Positions 1 through 9,261 of a DNA stretch of 52,935 bases are shown here, piece by piece. The DNA comes from a virus: the IMG/VR virus record IMGVR_UViG_3300042868_013143, positions 1-52,935 of that record. One strand, written 5' to 3'. Below the pieces are notes generated by a model. That model made no database searches. It was not told the origin of the DNA and was given only the letters and a program-made list of their open reading frames with translations. Position numbers and translations under genes: made by a program. Each line of letters opens with the position of its first letter. Position 1 is the stretch's first letter.

Positions 1-1
1 T

Positions 2-1162
2 ATTAGACAAAAGGAGAAGGGTTTAGCTAAAGATCATCTACTTGGACTTATAGATAAATTGGAGTCTACTGAATTGACAAATCCAAATCATCTAAAAGAT
101 TCAGCTTATTATTTCTTCAAAGAAAGAAGTGTTAAAAATTGTTTATTTGAGCTAGTTAAGGATTGGAAGGGTCATAACTATGACTCTATGAAGGTTAAGC
201 TAGAAAATGCTCTTAAAGCAGGTGAGCCAAAAGAAACAGGTCACCATTACTTAAGAGATATTGAAAAAAGGCTAGAAAGAGATTTTAGAGCTCCAATTCC
301 TGCTATGTATGGTTTGGATAAATATATTGGCGGTGGTTTAGCAGGTGGTGAGATGGCTATCGTTTTAGCTCCTCCAGGTGGTGGAAAGTCTATGGCTTTG
401 GTTAAGATTGCATCTACGGCTTTATTAGAGGGTAAAAAGGTTATTTATTATACATTAGAGTTATCGGAAAAGGTTGTTGGGCAAAGATTTGATGCTTGTC
501 TAAATCAAATAAAGATAAAAGATGTTTGGGAATATCCTGATATCGTAAGAGAGAATGCTCAAGAGATAGATGATAAGGGCGGCCAGTTGGTTATTAAAGA
601 GTTTGCTACAGGTCAAGCTACAACCAATACAATAATGGCTCACTTAAGAACACTAGAGGCAAATGAGGGGTTTGTTCCAGATATAATCTTTATTGATTAT
701 GCTGACATTATGAAACCACTTGCTGTGTTCAGCGAAAAAAGACACTCGCTTACAAGTATTTATGAGGGCATTAGAGGTATTGCTGTAGAGCTTGGGATTC
801 CAATTTGGACTGCATCTCAAACCAATAGAGCAGGGATGAATAAAGATAAGTTTGGTCTTGATGCTATTGGTGAAGCTTTAGGTAAAGCAGCGACTGCCGA
901 TTTGGTTATAGGTATTGGTAGACCAGATGAAGTGAAGGTTGCAAACGAGGCCACTTTTGGTATTTTGAAAAACCGAAATGGATCAGATGGATTCTATCTT
1001 CCTGCGATTTTTGATACACATAAAATTTTTATTGAAATTTTACCCCCAGAAGAGTCTGTTATGATGCCTGGAAATCAAAAGTCAACCAACAAAAAAAATG
1101 AAAAAAAGAAGGACGATGATATAGAAAATATCAACGACATATTGATGGACAACGATTTTTAA
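2..1162 (+). CDS. Replicative DNA helicase, DnaB/gp41-like, 5' end cut by window
   Basis: RecA-fold hexameric helicase that unwinds DNA at the replication fork. The reading frame is open from base 2, so the gene begins upstream and only its C-terminal 387 codons are here. Visible motifs are a Walker A loop (PPGGGKS, about 360-385), a Walker B segment (IIFIDYAD, about 685-710) and an ASQTNRAG segment typical of DnaB motif H4 (about 814-835). The tail is a Lys/Asp-rich linker ending in an acidic stretch, possibly a partner-binding tail. It precedes the ribonucleotide reductase genes, a usual T4-like arrangement of replication and precursor supply. The family call is firm; whether it is closer to gp41 or to cellular DnaB cannot be judged without the N-terminus. 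Confidence 0.85.
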   Translation: MRQKEKGLAKDHLLGLIDKLESTELTNPNHLKDSAYYFFKERSVKNCLFELVKDWKGHNYDSMKVKLENALKAGEPKETGHHYLRDIEKRLERDFRAPIPAMYGLDKYIGGGLAGGEMAIVLAPPGGGKSMALVKIASTALLEGKKVIYYTLELSEKVVGQRFDACLNQIKIKDVWEYPDIVRENAQEIDDKGGQLVIKEFATGQATTNTIMAHLRTLEANEGFVPDIIFIDYADIMKPLAVFSEKRHSLTSIYEGIRGIAVELGIPIWTASQTNRAGMNKDKFGLDAIGEALGKAATADLVIGIGRPDEVKVANEATFGILKNRNGSDGFYLPAIFDTHKIFIEILPPEESVMMPGNQKSTNKKNEKKKDDDIENINDILMDNDF

Positions 1163-1250
1163 AAAAAAGATAAATTTTATTTTTTTTGATTTTATTTATT
1201 TCTACACTCGTTAAATAATAATCAAACCTAAAATAAAAAATAAACAAAAA

Positions 1251-2219
1251 ATGAATGAAGTAAAAATGGAAGAACCGATTTTAAAATCAAACCCAGACAG
1301 ATTCGTATTGTTTCCAATAGTACACCAAGATTTGTGGGAGCTTTATGAAGAACAAGAGAAAGCAATGTGGACAGTTAAGGAGTTGGATATAGCTCAAGAC
1401 ATATCACATTGGAAAACTAAACTTACAGACAATGAAAGATTTTTCATCAAAAATGTATTAGCATTTTTTGCAGCTTCTGATGGAATAGTTAATGAAAATT
1501 TAGCTGTGAATTTCTTGAATGAAGTTCAGTATACAGAGGCGAAGTTTTTTTATGGACTTCAGATTCATATGGAAAATGTTCATAGCAATACTTATTCTCT
1601 ATTGATTGATACATATATCAAAGATACAAAAGAGAGAAATGAGTGCTTTAAAGCTATTGAATATATGCCACCTGTAAAGAAAAAAGCAGAGTGGGCTCTT
1701 AAGTGGGTTGAGTCAGAATCTTTTATTGAAAGACTTATTGCTTTCGTAGCTGTTGAAGGTGTATTTTTTTCAGGATCATTCTGTAGTATTTTTTATTTAA
1801 AGTCTAGAGGTTTGATGCCAGGTCTGTGTAGTAGTAATGCTTTTATTTCTAGAGATGAAGCTATGCATTGTGATTTTGCGATACATTTATTAAATAATCA
1901 TATTATAAACAAGCCATCAAAAGAAAGAATTAAGGAGATACTTTTGTCTGCTCTTGAAATAGAAAAAGAGTTTATCACAGAATCTTTGCCAATTTCTTTG
2001 ATTGGTATGAATGCTGACTTGATGAAACAATATTTAGAATATGTTGTTGATCAGTTATTGATTCAATTGGGTTGTGATATAGAATTTGGCTCAAAGCAAC
2101 CATTTGAGTTTATGAATCAAATCGCATTAAAATCTAAGTCTAATTTCTTTGAGAATAGACCGACTGAATATAAAGTAGCAGATTTAACTGGACCAATCAG
2201 TTTTGATGAGGAAATTTAA
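1251..2219 (+). CDS. nrdB: Ribonucleotide reductase class Ia, small (beta) subunit
   Basis: Houses the diiron-tyrosyl radical cofactor used by NrdA to reduce ribonucleoside diphosphates. All expected ligands can be read in order: D77, E108, H111, E169, E203 and H206, with the radical tyrosine at Y115 four residues after H111. The length of 322 residues is normal for phage NrdB. The gene lies 23 bases upstream of nrdA, so the two are probably cotranscribed. The 88-base gap upstream holds an A/T-rich stretch with a TATTTATT box at 1193-1200. No intein or frameshift is visible. Confidence 0.95.
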   Translation: MNEVKMEEPILKSNPDRFVLFPIVHQDLWELYEEQEKAMWTVKELDIAQDISHWKTKLTDNERFFIKNVLAFFAASDGIVNENLAVNFLNEVQYTEAKFFYGLQIHMENVHSNTYSLLIDTYIKDTKERNECFKAIEYMPPVKKKAEWALKWVESESFIERLIAFVAVEGVFFSGSFCSIFYLKSRGLMPGLCSSNAFISRDEAMHCDFAIHLLNNHIINKPSKERIKEILLSALEIEKEFITESLPISLIGMNADLMKQYLEYVVDQLLIQLGCDIEFGSKQPFEFMNQIALKSKSNFFENRPTEYKVADLTGPISFDEEI

Positions 2220-2242
2220 CAAAAACAATAAATGATACAAAA

Positions 2243-4555
2243 ATGCAAGTAATAAAAAGAAACGGAAACAAGATTGATTTTAACCCTAGTAGAATACTAA
2301 CTAGAATTAAGAAACAGGCAGAGGGATTAAAAGTTAATGCAGACGAAGTGTTCATTAAGGTAACACAAGGTTTGGCAGATAACATGACAACAAATCAATT
2401 AGATGATTTGATTTCAGTGGTATCTGAATCATTGGCAATGAATCACCCTGACTATTCTAAGTTAGCAGCAAATATAGCAATTAGTAAACTTCATAAAGAA
2501 ACTGAGGATTCTTTTATGAAAGCGACTAAAAAAATGTACAATAGTGGTTTGTTAAGTGAGAATTATTACAATAAGGTAAAGGAGAATATTGATTTAATAG
2601 AGTCCGTGATTGATTATTCTAGAGATTACAATTTTGATTATTTTGGATGGTGCTCATTAAAGGATATTTATCTTTTAAAAACTGCCGAAGGTGTAGTTAT
2701 TGAGAGACCTCAACATATGTATGTGAGAGTTGCTTTGATGGTTACAGCAAATGCAAAAGACTTTAAAGAGAAATATAATGATTTGAGTTTTCAAAAAGAG
2801 AGCCCAGCAACACCAATTAAAATCAACATCGGTACAAATATTGGTCAAATTGCATCTTGTAATCTTTCTATAGTTCCTGATGATTCAACAGATGGTTTAT
2901 TGGATATGTTAGGAAGAATTTCAGTTTCTTCATCTAAAGCTGAAGGTATTGGATTGGCTGTTTCTAACATTCGTTCAAAAGAAAGCAATGTTGGTAAATC
3001 AGATGGTAAAGCAGGTGGTATTTTAAAATACTTAAAAGTTGTAAATGAAGCTTTAAGGTTTTGGAATCAAAGAGGTAAGAGACCAGGTTCTTGCGCTGTT
3101 TATATCGAGCCTTGGCATAAAGATGTGTTTGATGTTTTAGAAATCAGAAAAAAGACTGGCGATGAAACATTAAGAGCTCGTGATTTGTTTTCTGCACTTT
3201 GGATTCCAAATAATTTTATGAAAGCTGTGCAAGAGAGTGGTGACTGGTATTTGTTCTGTCCTAATGATATAAAAGTAGCTGGATTAAAACCTTTCTATGA
3301 AATATATGGTCAGGAGTTCGAAGAAGAATACAATAAAGCTGTTTCGCTTGGTATCGGAACTAAGATTAAGGCTCACGATTTGTGGATTAAAATATTAGAA
3401 TCTCAAATTGAAACAGGAATGCCTTATATGTGCTATAAAGATCATGCCAATGAGAAATCAAATCAGAAAAACTTTGGTGTAATTCATAGCTCAAATTTGT
3501 GTTCAGAAATTATGGAAGTAACCGATAAAGATACTACCGCAATTTGTACTCTTACTTCAGTTCCAATTCAGAAATTTGTTAAAAATAAAAAGTATGATTT
3601 TAAAGAATTGGGTAGAGTTGTACGCTCAATTACAAAATCTCTTAATGTTGCGATTGATGTAAATGAATATTCTACAAAAGAAGGTCGTAAGGGAGGTTTA
3701 GAGCAACGAGCTTTAGGAATTGGTATCCAAGGTTTGGCAGATGTTTTTGCTATGCTTAAATTGCCTTTTATATCTGAAGAAGCAAAGAAATTAAATAGAG
3801 ATATTTTTGAAACAATCTATTTTAACTCATTAAGACAATCTTGTGATATATCAAAGGAAACAGGTTTGACTTATGACCACTACGAAGGTTCTCCGATATC
3901 TAAAGGTATTTTCCAATGGGAAATGTGGGGATTGAAAGAAGAGGATTTAAGTGGTATGCATGATTGGGCTACACTTAGAGAAGATATTATCAAATATGGA
4001 GTAAGAAACTCTTTGGTAACAACTTGTCCTCCAACAGCTAGTTCTGCTCGTGTAATCGGATCTAATGAAGCTTTTGAGCCATTTACTTCAAACTTATATG
4101 TTCGTAAGGTAACGGGTGGTGAATTTGCTATGGTTAATAAACATCTTGTTAGAGATTTAGAAGAGGTAGGTCTTTGGAATAGAGATATTCTAAATGAGCT
4201 AATAAAAAATGAGGGTAGTATTCAAAACATACCTGTAATTAGTTCTGATTTGAAAGAGGTTTATAAAACGGTTTGGGAATTATCTCAAGGAGCTTTGATT
4301 ACTATGTCTGCAGAAAGAGGTCCATTTATTGACCAATCTCAAAGTCTTAATCTTTTCTTTGACACTCCAACTGTTGGTAAATTAAGTACAGCTCACAACT
4401 TAGGGTGGAGATTGGGTCTTAAAACTGGTCAGTACTATTTAAGAAGTCAGTCTGTTGAGATGAAGTCTAAGCATTTGGCGATTGATATGTCTACAGAAAA
4501 GAAAGTAGAAAGACCTGTTGATAGTCAATTTGAATGTTTTGGATGCAGTAGCTAG
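2243..4555 (+). CDS. nrdA: Ribonucleotide reductase class Ia, large (alpha) subunit
   Basis: Catalytic subunit making dNDPs for phage DNA synthesis. An N-terminal ATP-cone (residues 1-90, opening MQVIKRNG) suggests allosteric control by ATP/dATP. Catalytic residues are readable: redox cysteines C206 and C435, and the N418-C420-E422 triad in SSNLCSEI. The C-terminus ends in CFGCSS, giving the CxxC shuttle pair at 765/768 that is re-reduced by thioredoxin or glutaredoxin. The length of 770 residues is standard, with no sign of an intein or intron, which are common in phage nrdA genes. It follows nrdB directly. Confidence 0.95.
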   Translation: MQVIKRNGNKIDFNPSRILTRIKKQAEGLKVNADEVFIKVTQGLADNMTTNQLDDLISVVSESLAMNHPDYSKLAANIAISKLHKETEDSFMKATKKMYNSGLLSENYYNKVKENIDLIESVIDYSRDYNFDYFGWCSLKDIYLLKTAEGVVIERPQHMYVRVALMVTANAKDFKEKYNDLSFQKESPATPIKINIGTNIGQIASCNLSIVPDDSTDGLLDMLGRISVSSSKAEGIGLAVSNIRSKESNVGKSDGKAGGILKYLKVVNEALRFWNQRGKRPGSCAVYIEPWHKDVFDVLEIRKKTGDETLRARDLFSALWIPNNFMKAVQESGDWYLFCPNDIKVAGLKPFYEIYGQEFEEEYNKAVSLGIGTKIKAHDLWIKILESQIETGMPYMCYKDHANEKSNQKNFGVIHSSNLCSEIMEVTDKDTTAICTLTSVPIQKFVKNKKYDFKELGRVVRSITKSLNVAIDVNEYSTKEGRKGGLEQRALGIGIQGLADVFAMLKLPFISEEAKKLNRDIFETIYFNSLRQSCDISKETGLTYDHYEGSPISKGIFQWEMWGLKEEDLSGMHDWATLREDIIKYGVRNSLVTTCPPTASSARVIGSNEAFEPFTSNLYVRKVTGGEFAMVNKHLVRDLEEVGLWNRDILNELIKNEGSIQNIPVISSDLKEVYKTVWELSQGALITMSAERGPFIDQSQSLNLFFDTPTVGKLSTAHNLGWRLGLKTGQYYLRSQSVEMKSKHLAIDMSTEKKVERPVDSQFECFGCSS

Positions 4556-4611
4556 TAAATCCATTTTGAAATTTAAATTAGATTTATTAGATTTATTTAA
4601 AAATATAAATT

Positions 4612-4806
4612 ATGAAAAAACCAGAAAAAGACCAAAAGAAAAAATTGGCTAAAATCAAAAGAGGAAATAAAAGAACTCAAAGATTTAAAGAATCTAGAGA
4701 AGTTATTGCCAAAAGAAGAAAGCAAACAATGTTAGCAAAAGCGCTTAGACAGAAAAAAATGGATGAGCTAATGGATAAAATTTTGCAATCTAGATTTAAT
4801 CAATAA
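4612..4806 (+). CDS. Small highly basic protein, unknown
   Basis: A 64-residue protein of which roughly a third is Lys or Arg, with long helical-looking stretches and no cysteine. It follows nrdA by 56 bases and ends just before a strong intrinsic terminator, so it probably closes the nrd transcription unit. Such compact basic proteins often bind nucleic acid, but there is no recognisable domain. Not recognised. Confidence 0.6.
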   Translation: MKKPEKDQKKKLAKIKRGNKRTQRFKESREVIAKRRKQTMLAKALRQKKMDELMDKILQSRFNQ

Positions 4807-4810
4807 AAAT

Positions 4811-4836
4811 TAAGCCCCTCGTGGGCTTATTTTTTT
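4811..4836 (+). terminator. Intrinsic terminator after the nrd unit
   Basis: A 7-bp stem (TAAGCCC 4811-4817 with GGGCTTA 4823-4829), a 5-base loop and a following T run. It starts 4 bases after the stop codon of the small basic protein. Confidence 0.8.
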
Positions 4837-4870
4837 GTTTTTTCATATATTTATATAAAATAGTTTTATT

Positions 4871-5170
4871 GTGTCAAAAGATAAATTAAAAGTGTTAGCT
4901 GAAAAAATTGAGCAAGTTGTTAATGCAACTGCTGAAGCACAGGCTCAAAGAAAGAAGCCTGTTAAAGTTGTTTTTGATAAAAGCTCTTCAGCTCCTTGGG
5001 AAGTTATATTTTCCGAAAGAGGTTTTTTGGTAGGAGATACAAGATTATCTTTTGAGGAAATAAAAAATGCCTTATCTAAAAATTATCAAATTGTTTTAGA
5101 TGCAGGAAATGGTTTAGTGTTGGATGGAGTAAAAATGCAATCGATTTTAAAGTATGAGGATAGAGTTTAA
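4871..5170 (+). CDS. Hypothetical 99-residue protein with GTG start
   Basis: Starts at GTG; the reading begins MSKDKLKVL and no upstream ATG exists in frame. A TATTTATA box at 4848-4855 lies 15 bases upstream, so the gene has its own promoter candidate after the preceding terminator. The N-terminal half is charged and helical; the C-terminal half alternates hydrophobic residues as in a small alpha/beta fold. No family is recognised. Confidence 0.6.
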   Translation: MSKDKLKVLAEKIEQVVNATAEAQAQRKKPVKVVFDKSSSAPWEVIFSERGFLVGDTRLSFEEIKNALSKNYQIVLDAGNGLVLDGVKMQSILKYEDRV

Positions 5171-5193
5171 TTTAAGGGTATATAGATTAATTT

Positions 5194-5310
5194 ATGGGTA
5201 AAAAGAAAGAAGTATTAAGGAGCGTATTTACAAACAAACAGAAAACTAATAAAAAAATAAAAATCACAAATTCTTTATTGGTTTCCCCCTTATATATTAC
5301 AGGGGTTTAA
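5194..5310 (+). CDS. Possible 38-residue basic protein
   Basis: A short ORF opening MGKKKEVL and ending in a hydrophobic segment (LLVSPLYITGV). It lies in the otherwise empty gap between two hypothetical genes, 23 bases after the preceding stop. It is Lys-rich at the N-terminus like its neighbours, but too short for composition to prove coding. Confidence 0.35.
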   Translation: MGKKKEVLRSVFTNKQKTNKKIKITNSLLVSPLYITGV

Positions 5311-5358
5311 TTTTTTATGCTGACAATCACATAAAAGATTTCTATTTATTATAATTTT

Positions 5359-5390
5359 TTTGTTTAAAAGAAAAAAAATAGTTACTTTTG
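5359..5390 (+). promoter_or_regulatory. Bacteroidota housekeeping-type promoter
   Basis: TTTG (5359-5362), 20 bases, then TACTTTTG (5383-5390), matching the TTTG / TAnnTTTG consensus. It lies 35 bases upstream of the gene at 5426. Confidence 0.6.
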
Positions 5391-5425
5391 TTGGCAGTCA
5401 TTGTTGGCTATAAACTTTACATATT

Positions 5426-5863
5426 ATGGATAATCAAGCAAAACAAGTATTACAAAAAGGTATATTGGGAGAGCAAGCGGAAAATCCCTACGCAAATGTA
5501 GGTGAGATGGTTCCTCAAGAACAGCCTGTTGATCATCAAGCGGCATTTGAAGCGCAAATGAAACAGGCAAAAGCTCAACCACAACCACAAGTTCAGAATG
5601 AGGGTCAAACATATGCATTTGAGCAAAATGGTACATATTGCAGAACTGGAAATTTTGAAAATGGCTTCATCGAAACTGATTTAAAAATAGTGAAACAGAA
5701 AGGTATTGAAGAAAGATGTGTTTCATTTACTATAATAACTCAGGCAGAAACGGCTGAATTATATGAGGAAAACAATTTAATATTGGTTAAAATGGAAATG
5801 CGCTCTGAAGAACAATTTAATAATTTCAAAAATTTTGTGGCAAATTTACAATGGAATGATTAA
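5426..5863 (+). CDS. Hypothetical 145-residue protein
   Basis: The N-terminal 65 residues are low-complexity and Gln-rich (many QQ/PQ pairs), followed by a compact region of alternating strands (residues 70-145) ending NLQWND. The gene has its own housekeeping-type promoter and sits 16 bases upstream of the sigma-factor gene, so the two are likely cotranscribed. The layout of disordered tail plus small domain suggests a binding protein, possibly an RNA-polymerase or replication accessory. That is inference only; no family is recognised. Confidence 0.6.
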   Translation: MDNQAKQVLQKGILGEQAENPYANVGEMVPQEQPVDHQAAFEAQMKQAKAQPQPQVQNEGQTYAFEQNGTYCRTGNFENGFIETDLKIVKQKGIEERCVSFTIITQAETAELYEENNLILVKMEMRSEEQFNNFKNFVANLQWND

Positions 5864-5879
5864 ATAACAAACAAACATT

Positions 5880-6755
5880 ATGGCAGAAAAAACAAACAAC
5901 AATGATTGCAGTGTTAGTGGCAACAGCATTTCAATCAGAAATTATTTCAAAGACTTAAGGAAGTTAGATACAATATCTGGTGACGAACAAACTGATTTGG
6001 CAATAAAAGCTAAGGGTGGAGATCAAAGAGCTATGAATAGATTGGTGGAATCAAATTTAAGATTTGTCTTATCAATCGCAAAAGAATATTCATGGTCTGG
6101 AATTCCCTTAGAAGAATTGTCTAGTGAGGGTAATATCGGCCTTATAAAAGCAGTAGGCAAGTTTGATGAAACAAAAGGTGTAAAGTTTATATCCTACGCT
6201 GTTTGGTGGATAAGACAATCTATTATGCAGTCTGTATACGAAAACGGAAATACAGTAAGGCTTCCAATAAACAAGATAAACAACATAGGTAAAATAAATA
6301 AGGCATCGGATAAGCTTTATCAAAAACTAGATAGGGAGCCAACCATACAGGAAATTGTAGGGGCTACTGAATTGACAGAAAAAGAAGTGAAGATTTCTGT
6401 TAATGATGCAATGAGTTATGTATCAATAGATGATAAGATAAAGGAAGATTCAGATAGTGAAATAGGCGATTTCATTCCAGGGGAAACTATGGATGATATA
6501 GATAAAAAGATTAATCTTAATTCACTAAAAGAAGAAATAAATTCAGTTTTTGAAGATTTAAGCAACAGAGAAATACGTATATTAAATATGCATTTTGGTC
6601 TTAATGGATATCACGAAATGAGTTTAAAAGAAATTGGTGAAGAACTTGAGTTGACAAACGAAAGGGTTAGGCAGATTAAAGAGTTTGCTTTGAAAAAATT
6701 AAGAATGTATGGGAAGAGTTCTAAGTTAAAAGAATTTTTGAATTGTAAATTATGA
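5880..6755 (+). CDS. Sigma-70 family RNA polymerase sigma factor, primary-sigma-like
   Basis: A 291-residue sigma factor. Region 2 spans about residues 36-122 and includes the core-binding/-10 recognition segment KFDETKGVKFISYAVWWIRQ, nearly as in Bacteroidota housekeeping sigma. Region 3 follows (about 130-185), then region 4 with a helix-turn-helix (about 247-277, SLKEIGEEL...NERVRQIK). Region 1.1 is absent, as in Bacteroidota RpoD. This differs from T4, whose late sigma gp55 is a strongly reduced protein. It probably redirects host polymerase to phage promoters; the TATTTATW boxes described below are candidate targets. The stop codon overlaps the next start (ATGA). Confidence 0.92.
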   Translation: MAEKTNNNDCSVSGNSISIRNYFKDLRKLDTISGDEQTDLAIKAKGGDQRAMNRLVESNLRFVLSIAKEYSWSGIPLEELSSEGNIGLIKAVGKFDETKGVKFISYAVWWIRQSIMQSVYENGNTVRLPINKINNIGKINKASDKLYQKLDREPTIQEIVGATELTEKEVKISVNDAMSYVSIDDKIKEDSDSEIGDFIPGETMDDIDKKINLNSLKEEINSVFEDLSNREIRILNMHFGLNGYHEMSLKEIGEELELTNERVRQIKEFALKKLRMYGKSSKLKEFLNCKL

Positions 6756-7003
6756 TTTTTGCTTGCTATAGATTAATTGAAAATAAGCTTATGTCTGATG
6801 GGGTTGAAATCCCAAAAGACCAAAATTTATATTGTATTAAAAATGAAGACGACATTTTATTTTTGTTGTTTGAAAAAGAAGAAGAAAAAGCAATTATGTT
6901 TTGGGCACGCCTAGAAGAAGTGGCTTATGTATGTGATATTGAAAAAGATTTTGATTTTAATATTGATGATGTAATAAATGGTCAATATTTCAACTTGATT
7001 TGA
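6752..7003 (+). CDS. Hypothetical 83-residue acidic protein
   Basis: Starts inside the sigma-gene stop (4-base ATGA overlap), so it is translationally coupled to the sigma factor. The protein is acidic and aromatic-rich, about half predicted strand. Tight coupling suggests a partner or anti-sigma-like role, but the sequence shows no known anti-sigma motif. Confidence 0.65.
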   Translation: MIFACYRLIENKLMSDGVEIPKDQNLYCIKNEDDILFLLFEKEEEKAIMFWARLEEVAYVCDIEKDFDFNIDDVINGQYFNLI

Positions 7004-7030
7004 TTTTTAAATACGATAGATTAATAATTT

Positions 7031-8518
7031 ATGGCAAAAAGAAATATAGTAAAGAAGTCTCAACAGCAGACTGCTCAATTAGATTTATTATCTGAAATTG
7101 ATAAGCAATCTTATACTCCAGAACAAAGAAAGTTTGTGGAGTTTGATGGAGAAGAATCTGTAATTTTAGCAGCAACAGCTGGCGCAGGTAAAACTTATAG
7201 TTGTGTGCAAAGAGTAAAGGAGTTATTAAAAAGGGGTGTGGATCCAAATAAAATAATATTCTTCAGTTTTACAAAAGCAGCGACAGAGGAGCTAAAAGGT
7301 AGAGTTGGGAATAAAGATATAAAGATTACTACAATACACGCTTTTTGCTATCACATATTAGCAACCACAGGAAAGTTTAAAGATATTGCTAGTTTTTATG
7401 ATTTCATCGAATGGTTCAAGGTAAAATACAAGCCAAATCATTTTGCTGACAAAGAAACTAAGGAGTTCTTCTATGACACCATTTCAACCTTATATGAAGA
7501 TGCTGAATTTATTTCATCTTCTATAGCATCTTTTAAGTTGCAATCTGCTGATGGAATAAAAGCAAAACTGCCTTCATACATCAACGAGTATAATAAGTTT
7601 TTACGTGAAAAGAAGTCAAGAGACTTCTCAGATATGCTTATTGAGGTTAGAGATATGTTTAAGGAAGATAAGTGGCTTAGAATGTTTAGAGGTAAGTATG
7701 ACTATATATTTATCGACGAGTATCAAGATACAAGTACAATACAACTTCAAATATTGCTAGCATTAAATGCAAAGTATTATTATTTAATTGGAGATAGAAA
7801 TCAATCAATATACGGCTATTCAGGGGCAAATTGTAGACTTCTTGAAAGTATGGTTAAGGGTAGAAGAAAAACTACTGAATTAAGCCTTTCTGTAAATTTC
7901 AGAAGTGATAAAGTAATTGTTGAAAATTCAAATAAGTTCTCATCATTAAAGGCTGTGGCTAATAGCAAAGAAGAGGGGTATATTGATGATAAGGTAATGC
8001 TTAAAATGGATGACCTAATAGAAGTATTAAAACTTCCTCAAGAGGTTGCTGTTTTGGTTAGAACAAACGATGTTATTAAAAAGTTAGAAAGACAGCTTCT
8101 TAAGAAAAAAGTTCCAATGAAGTATTTTAATTTCATCACAGAAAAAGATGTGGAAAACTTTGAGAAAGATGTTGTGACAGATGCTTTAAAAAATAAGCTG
8201 AAATTAGTTAGAGAGTTTTTTGATAATAAAGATGAAAATGTAATATCATTCATTAAAAGATATCAAGGAATGAATAAGTTTGTTACAACAATTCATAAAA
8301 GTAAAGGAAGAGAGTTTCACACTTGTGTTGTAGTAAATTCGATAGCGCCTGAACTATTGGAACAAAATCCAAATTTTCACAAACTAACAAAGAAGCAAGT
8401 TGCTCAAATTAGTTTTGATCCTGATGACGATGATGATGTGGAACCTAGAAATATTCATTATGTAGCTGTATCTAGAAGTAAGCATAAGTTATACTTTATG
8501 ATTTATATGACTAAATAA
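7031..8518 (+). CDS. SF1 DNA helicase, UvrD/Dda-like
   Basis: Superfamily 1A helicase of 495 residues. Motif I is TAGAGKT (about 49-55), motif II IFIDEYQDTS (near 225-235), motif III GDRNQSIYGYSGA (near 255), motif V in HKSKGREF (near 422) and motif VI YVAVSRSKHKLYF near the C-terminus. The size fits the compact phage Dda/UvrD type with reduced 1B/2B domains. It likely assists replication restart or recombination, in line with the neighbouring nrd and sigma genes. The C-terminal region includes a DDDDDVE acidic patch. Family is certain; Dda versus UvrD is not resolved. Confidence 0.9.
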   Translation: MAKRNIVKKSQQQTAQLDLLSEIDKQSYTPEQRKFVEFDGEESVILAATAGAGKTYSCVQRVKELLKRGVDPNKIIFFSFTKAATEELKGRVGNKDIKITTIHAFCYHILATTGKFKDIASFYDFIEWFKVKYKPNHFADKETKEFFYDTISTLYEDAEFISSSIASFKLQSADGIKAKLPSYINEYNKFLREKKSRDFSDMLIEVRDMFKEDKWLRMFRGKYDYIFIDEYQDTSTIQLQILLALNAKYYYLIGDRNQSIYGYSGANCRLLESMVKGRRKTTELSLSVNFRSDKVIVENSNKFSSLKAVANSKEEGYIDDKVMLKMDDLIEVLKLPQEVAVLVRTNDVIKKLERQLLKKKVPMKYFNFITEKDVENFEKDVVTDALKNKLKLVREFFDNKDENVISFIKRYQGMNKFVTTIHKSKGREFHTCVVVNSIAPELLEQNPNFHKLTKKQVAQISFDPDDDDDVEPRNIHYVAVSRSKHKLYFMIYMTK

Positions 8519-8532
8519 ATGTTTTTTGACTC

Positions 8533-8540
8533 TATTTATT
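8533..8540 (+). promoter_or_regulatory. TATTTATT box, 5 bases before the Nudix start
   Basis: One of a recurring sense-strand motif TATTTAT(A/T) found shortly upstream of many genes here. If it serves as a -10 element, the mRNA would be almost leaderless. Confidence 0.4.
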
Positions 8541-8545
8541 AATAG

Positions 8546-8989
8546 ATGAAAAACGAGAAAGTCATAGCAGCGGGCGTTTTACCGATATGCACAAAGACGG
8601 GAAGAGTTATGTTGATTAGACGTGGCTTTAATCAACCACAACCTGGAACTTGGGCTACATTTGGTGGAAAGTATGAAAAGGGTGATGATTTAAACCCTAA
8701 AGATAACGCTATGCGTGAGTTCGTAGAGGAAAGTGGGTTTCATGGAAAGTTCAGAATATCCAACAAACCACTAGACGTATTAGATTCGAATCATTTGAAA
8801 TTTTACACTTTTGTGGGTCTATTTGATGAAGAGTTTATTCCAGATCTAGAAAAAGAGCAAGAGGCTGTCGATTATGGTTGGTTTTATTTAGGAGAATTCC
8901 CTGAAGACTTACATCCAGGCGTATCTGAAATGTTGGATAAAAGTAAAAAGACAATAGAAAATATTATTTGTTTTTTCCACAATAAATAA
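8546..8989 (+). CDS. Nudix hydrolase
   Basis: A 147-residue Nudix protein. The Nudix box begins at GGKYEKGD (residues 40-47) and continues to REFVEESGF (57-65), with the metal-binding REhxEE core R57, E58, E61, E62; a short insertion lies between the two halves. It could clean up damaged dNTPs or other nucleoside diphosphate derivatives; phage relatives also include NAD- and cap-active enzymes, so the substrate is open. It lies in the nucleotide-metabolism block. Confidence 0.88.
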   Translation: MKNEKVIAAGVLPICTKTGRVMLIRRGFNQPQPGTWATFGGKYEKGDDLNPKDNAMREFVEESGFHGKFRISNKPLDVLDSNHLKFYTFVGLFDEEFIPDLEKEQEAVDYGWFYLGEFPEDLHPGVSEMLDKSKKTIENIICFFHNK

Positions 8990-9002
8990 TTAGATTTGCT
9001 CT

Positions 9003-9248
9003 ATGAGTGATGAAAATTTTTATAAAGAGATTGACTTTATGTTTGAAAGTTATCTGTCCGCAAAAGAAGAGCAACTACAAGTAAGAATCAAAGACATTTC
9101 TAAAGATAAAATACTGAGTGATTCTGATATGAATTACTCAAAAGTTTTTTTTGATTCAGATCTCAATATATACAAGAAAACTATTGATGGTAAAATTGAG
9201 CTAGTAAACAGCGACAATTTTCAGGCTGTTGTCATAAAGATTGATTAG
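9003..9248 (+). CDS. Hypothetical 81-residue acidic protein
   Basis: Thirteen bases after the Nudix gene, ending before a bidirectional terminator. It is acidic, with an apparent helix (residues 1-35) followed by short strands. Not recognised. Confidence 0.6.
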   Translation: MSDENFYKEIDFMFESYLSAKEEQLQVRIKDISKDKILSDSDMNYSKVFFDSDLNIYKKTIDGKIELVNSDNFQAVVIKID

Positions 9249-9261
9249 TTGATATAAAAAC

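Noticed and set aside
2243-4555. Intein or intron in nrdA
   Set aside because: Length is standard and all catalytic motifs run without interruption.
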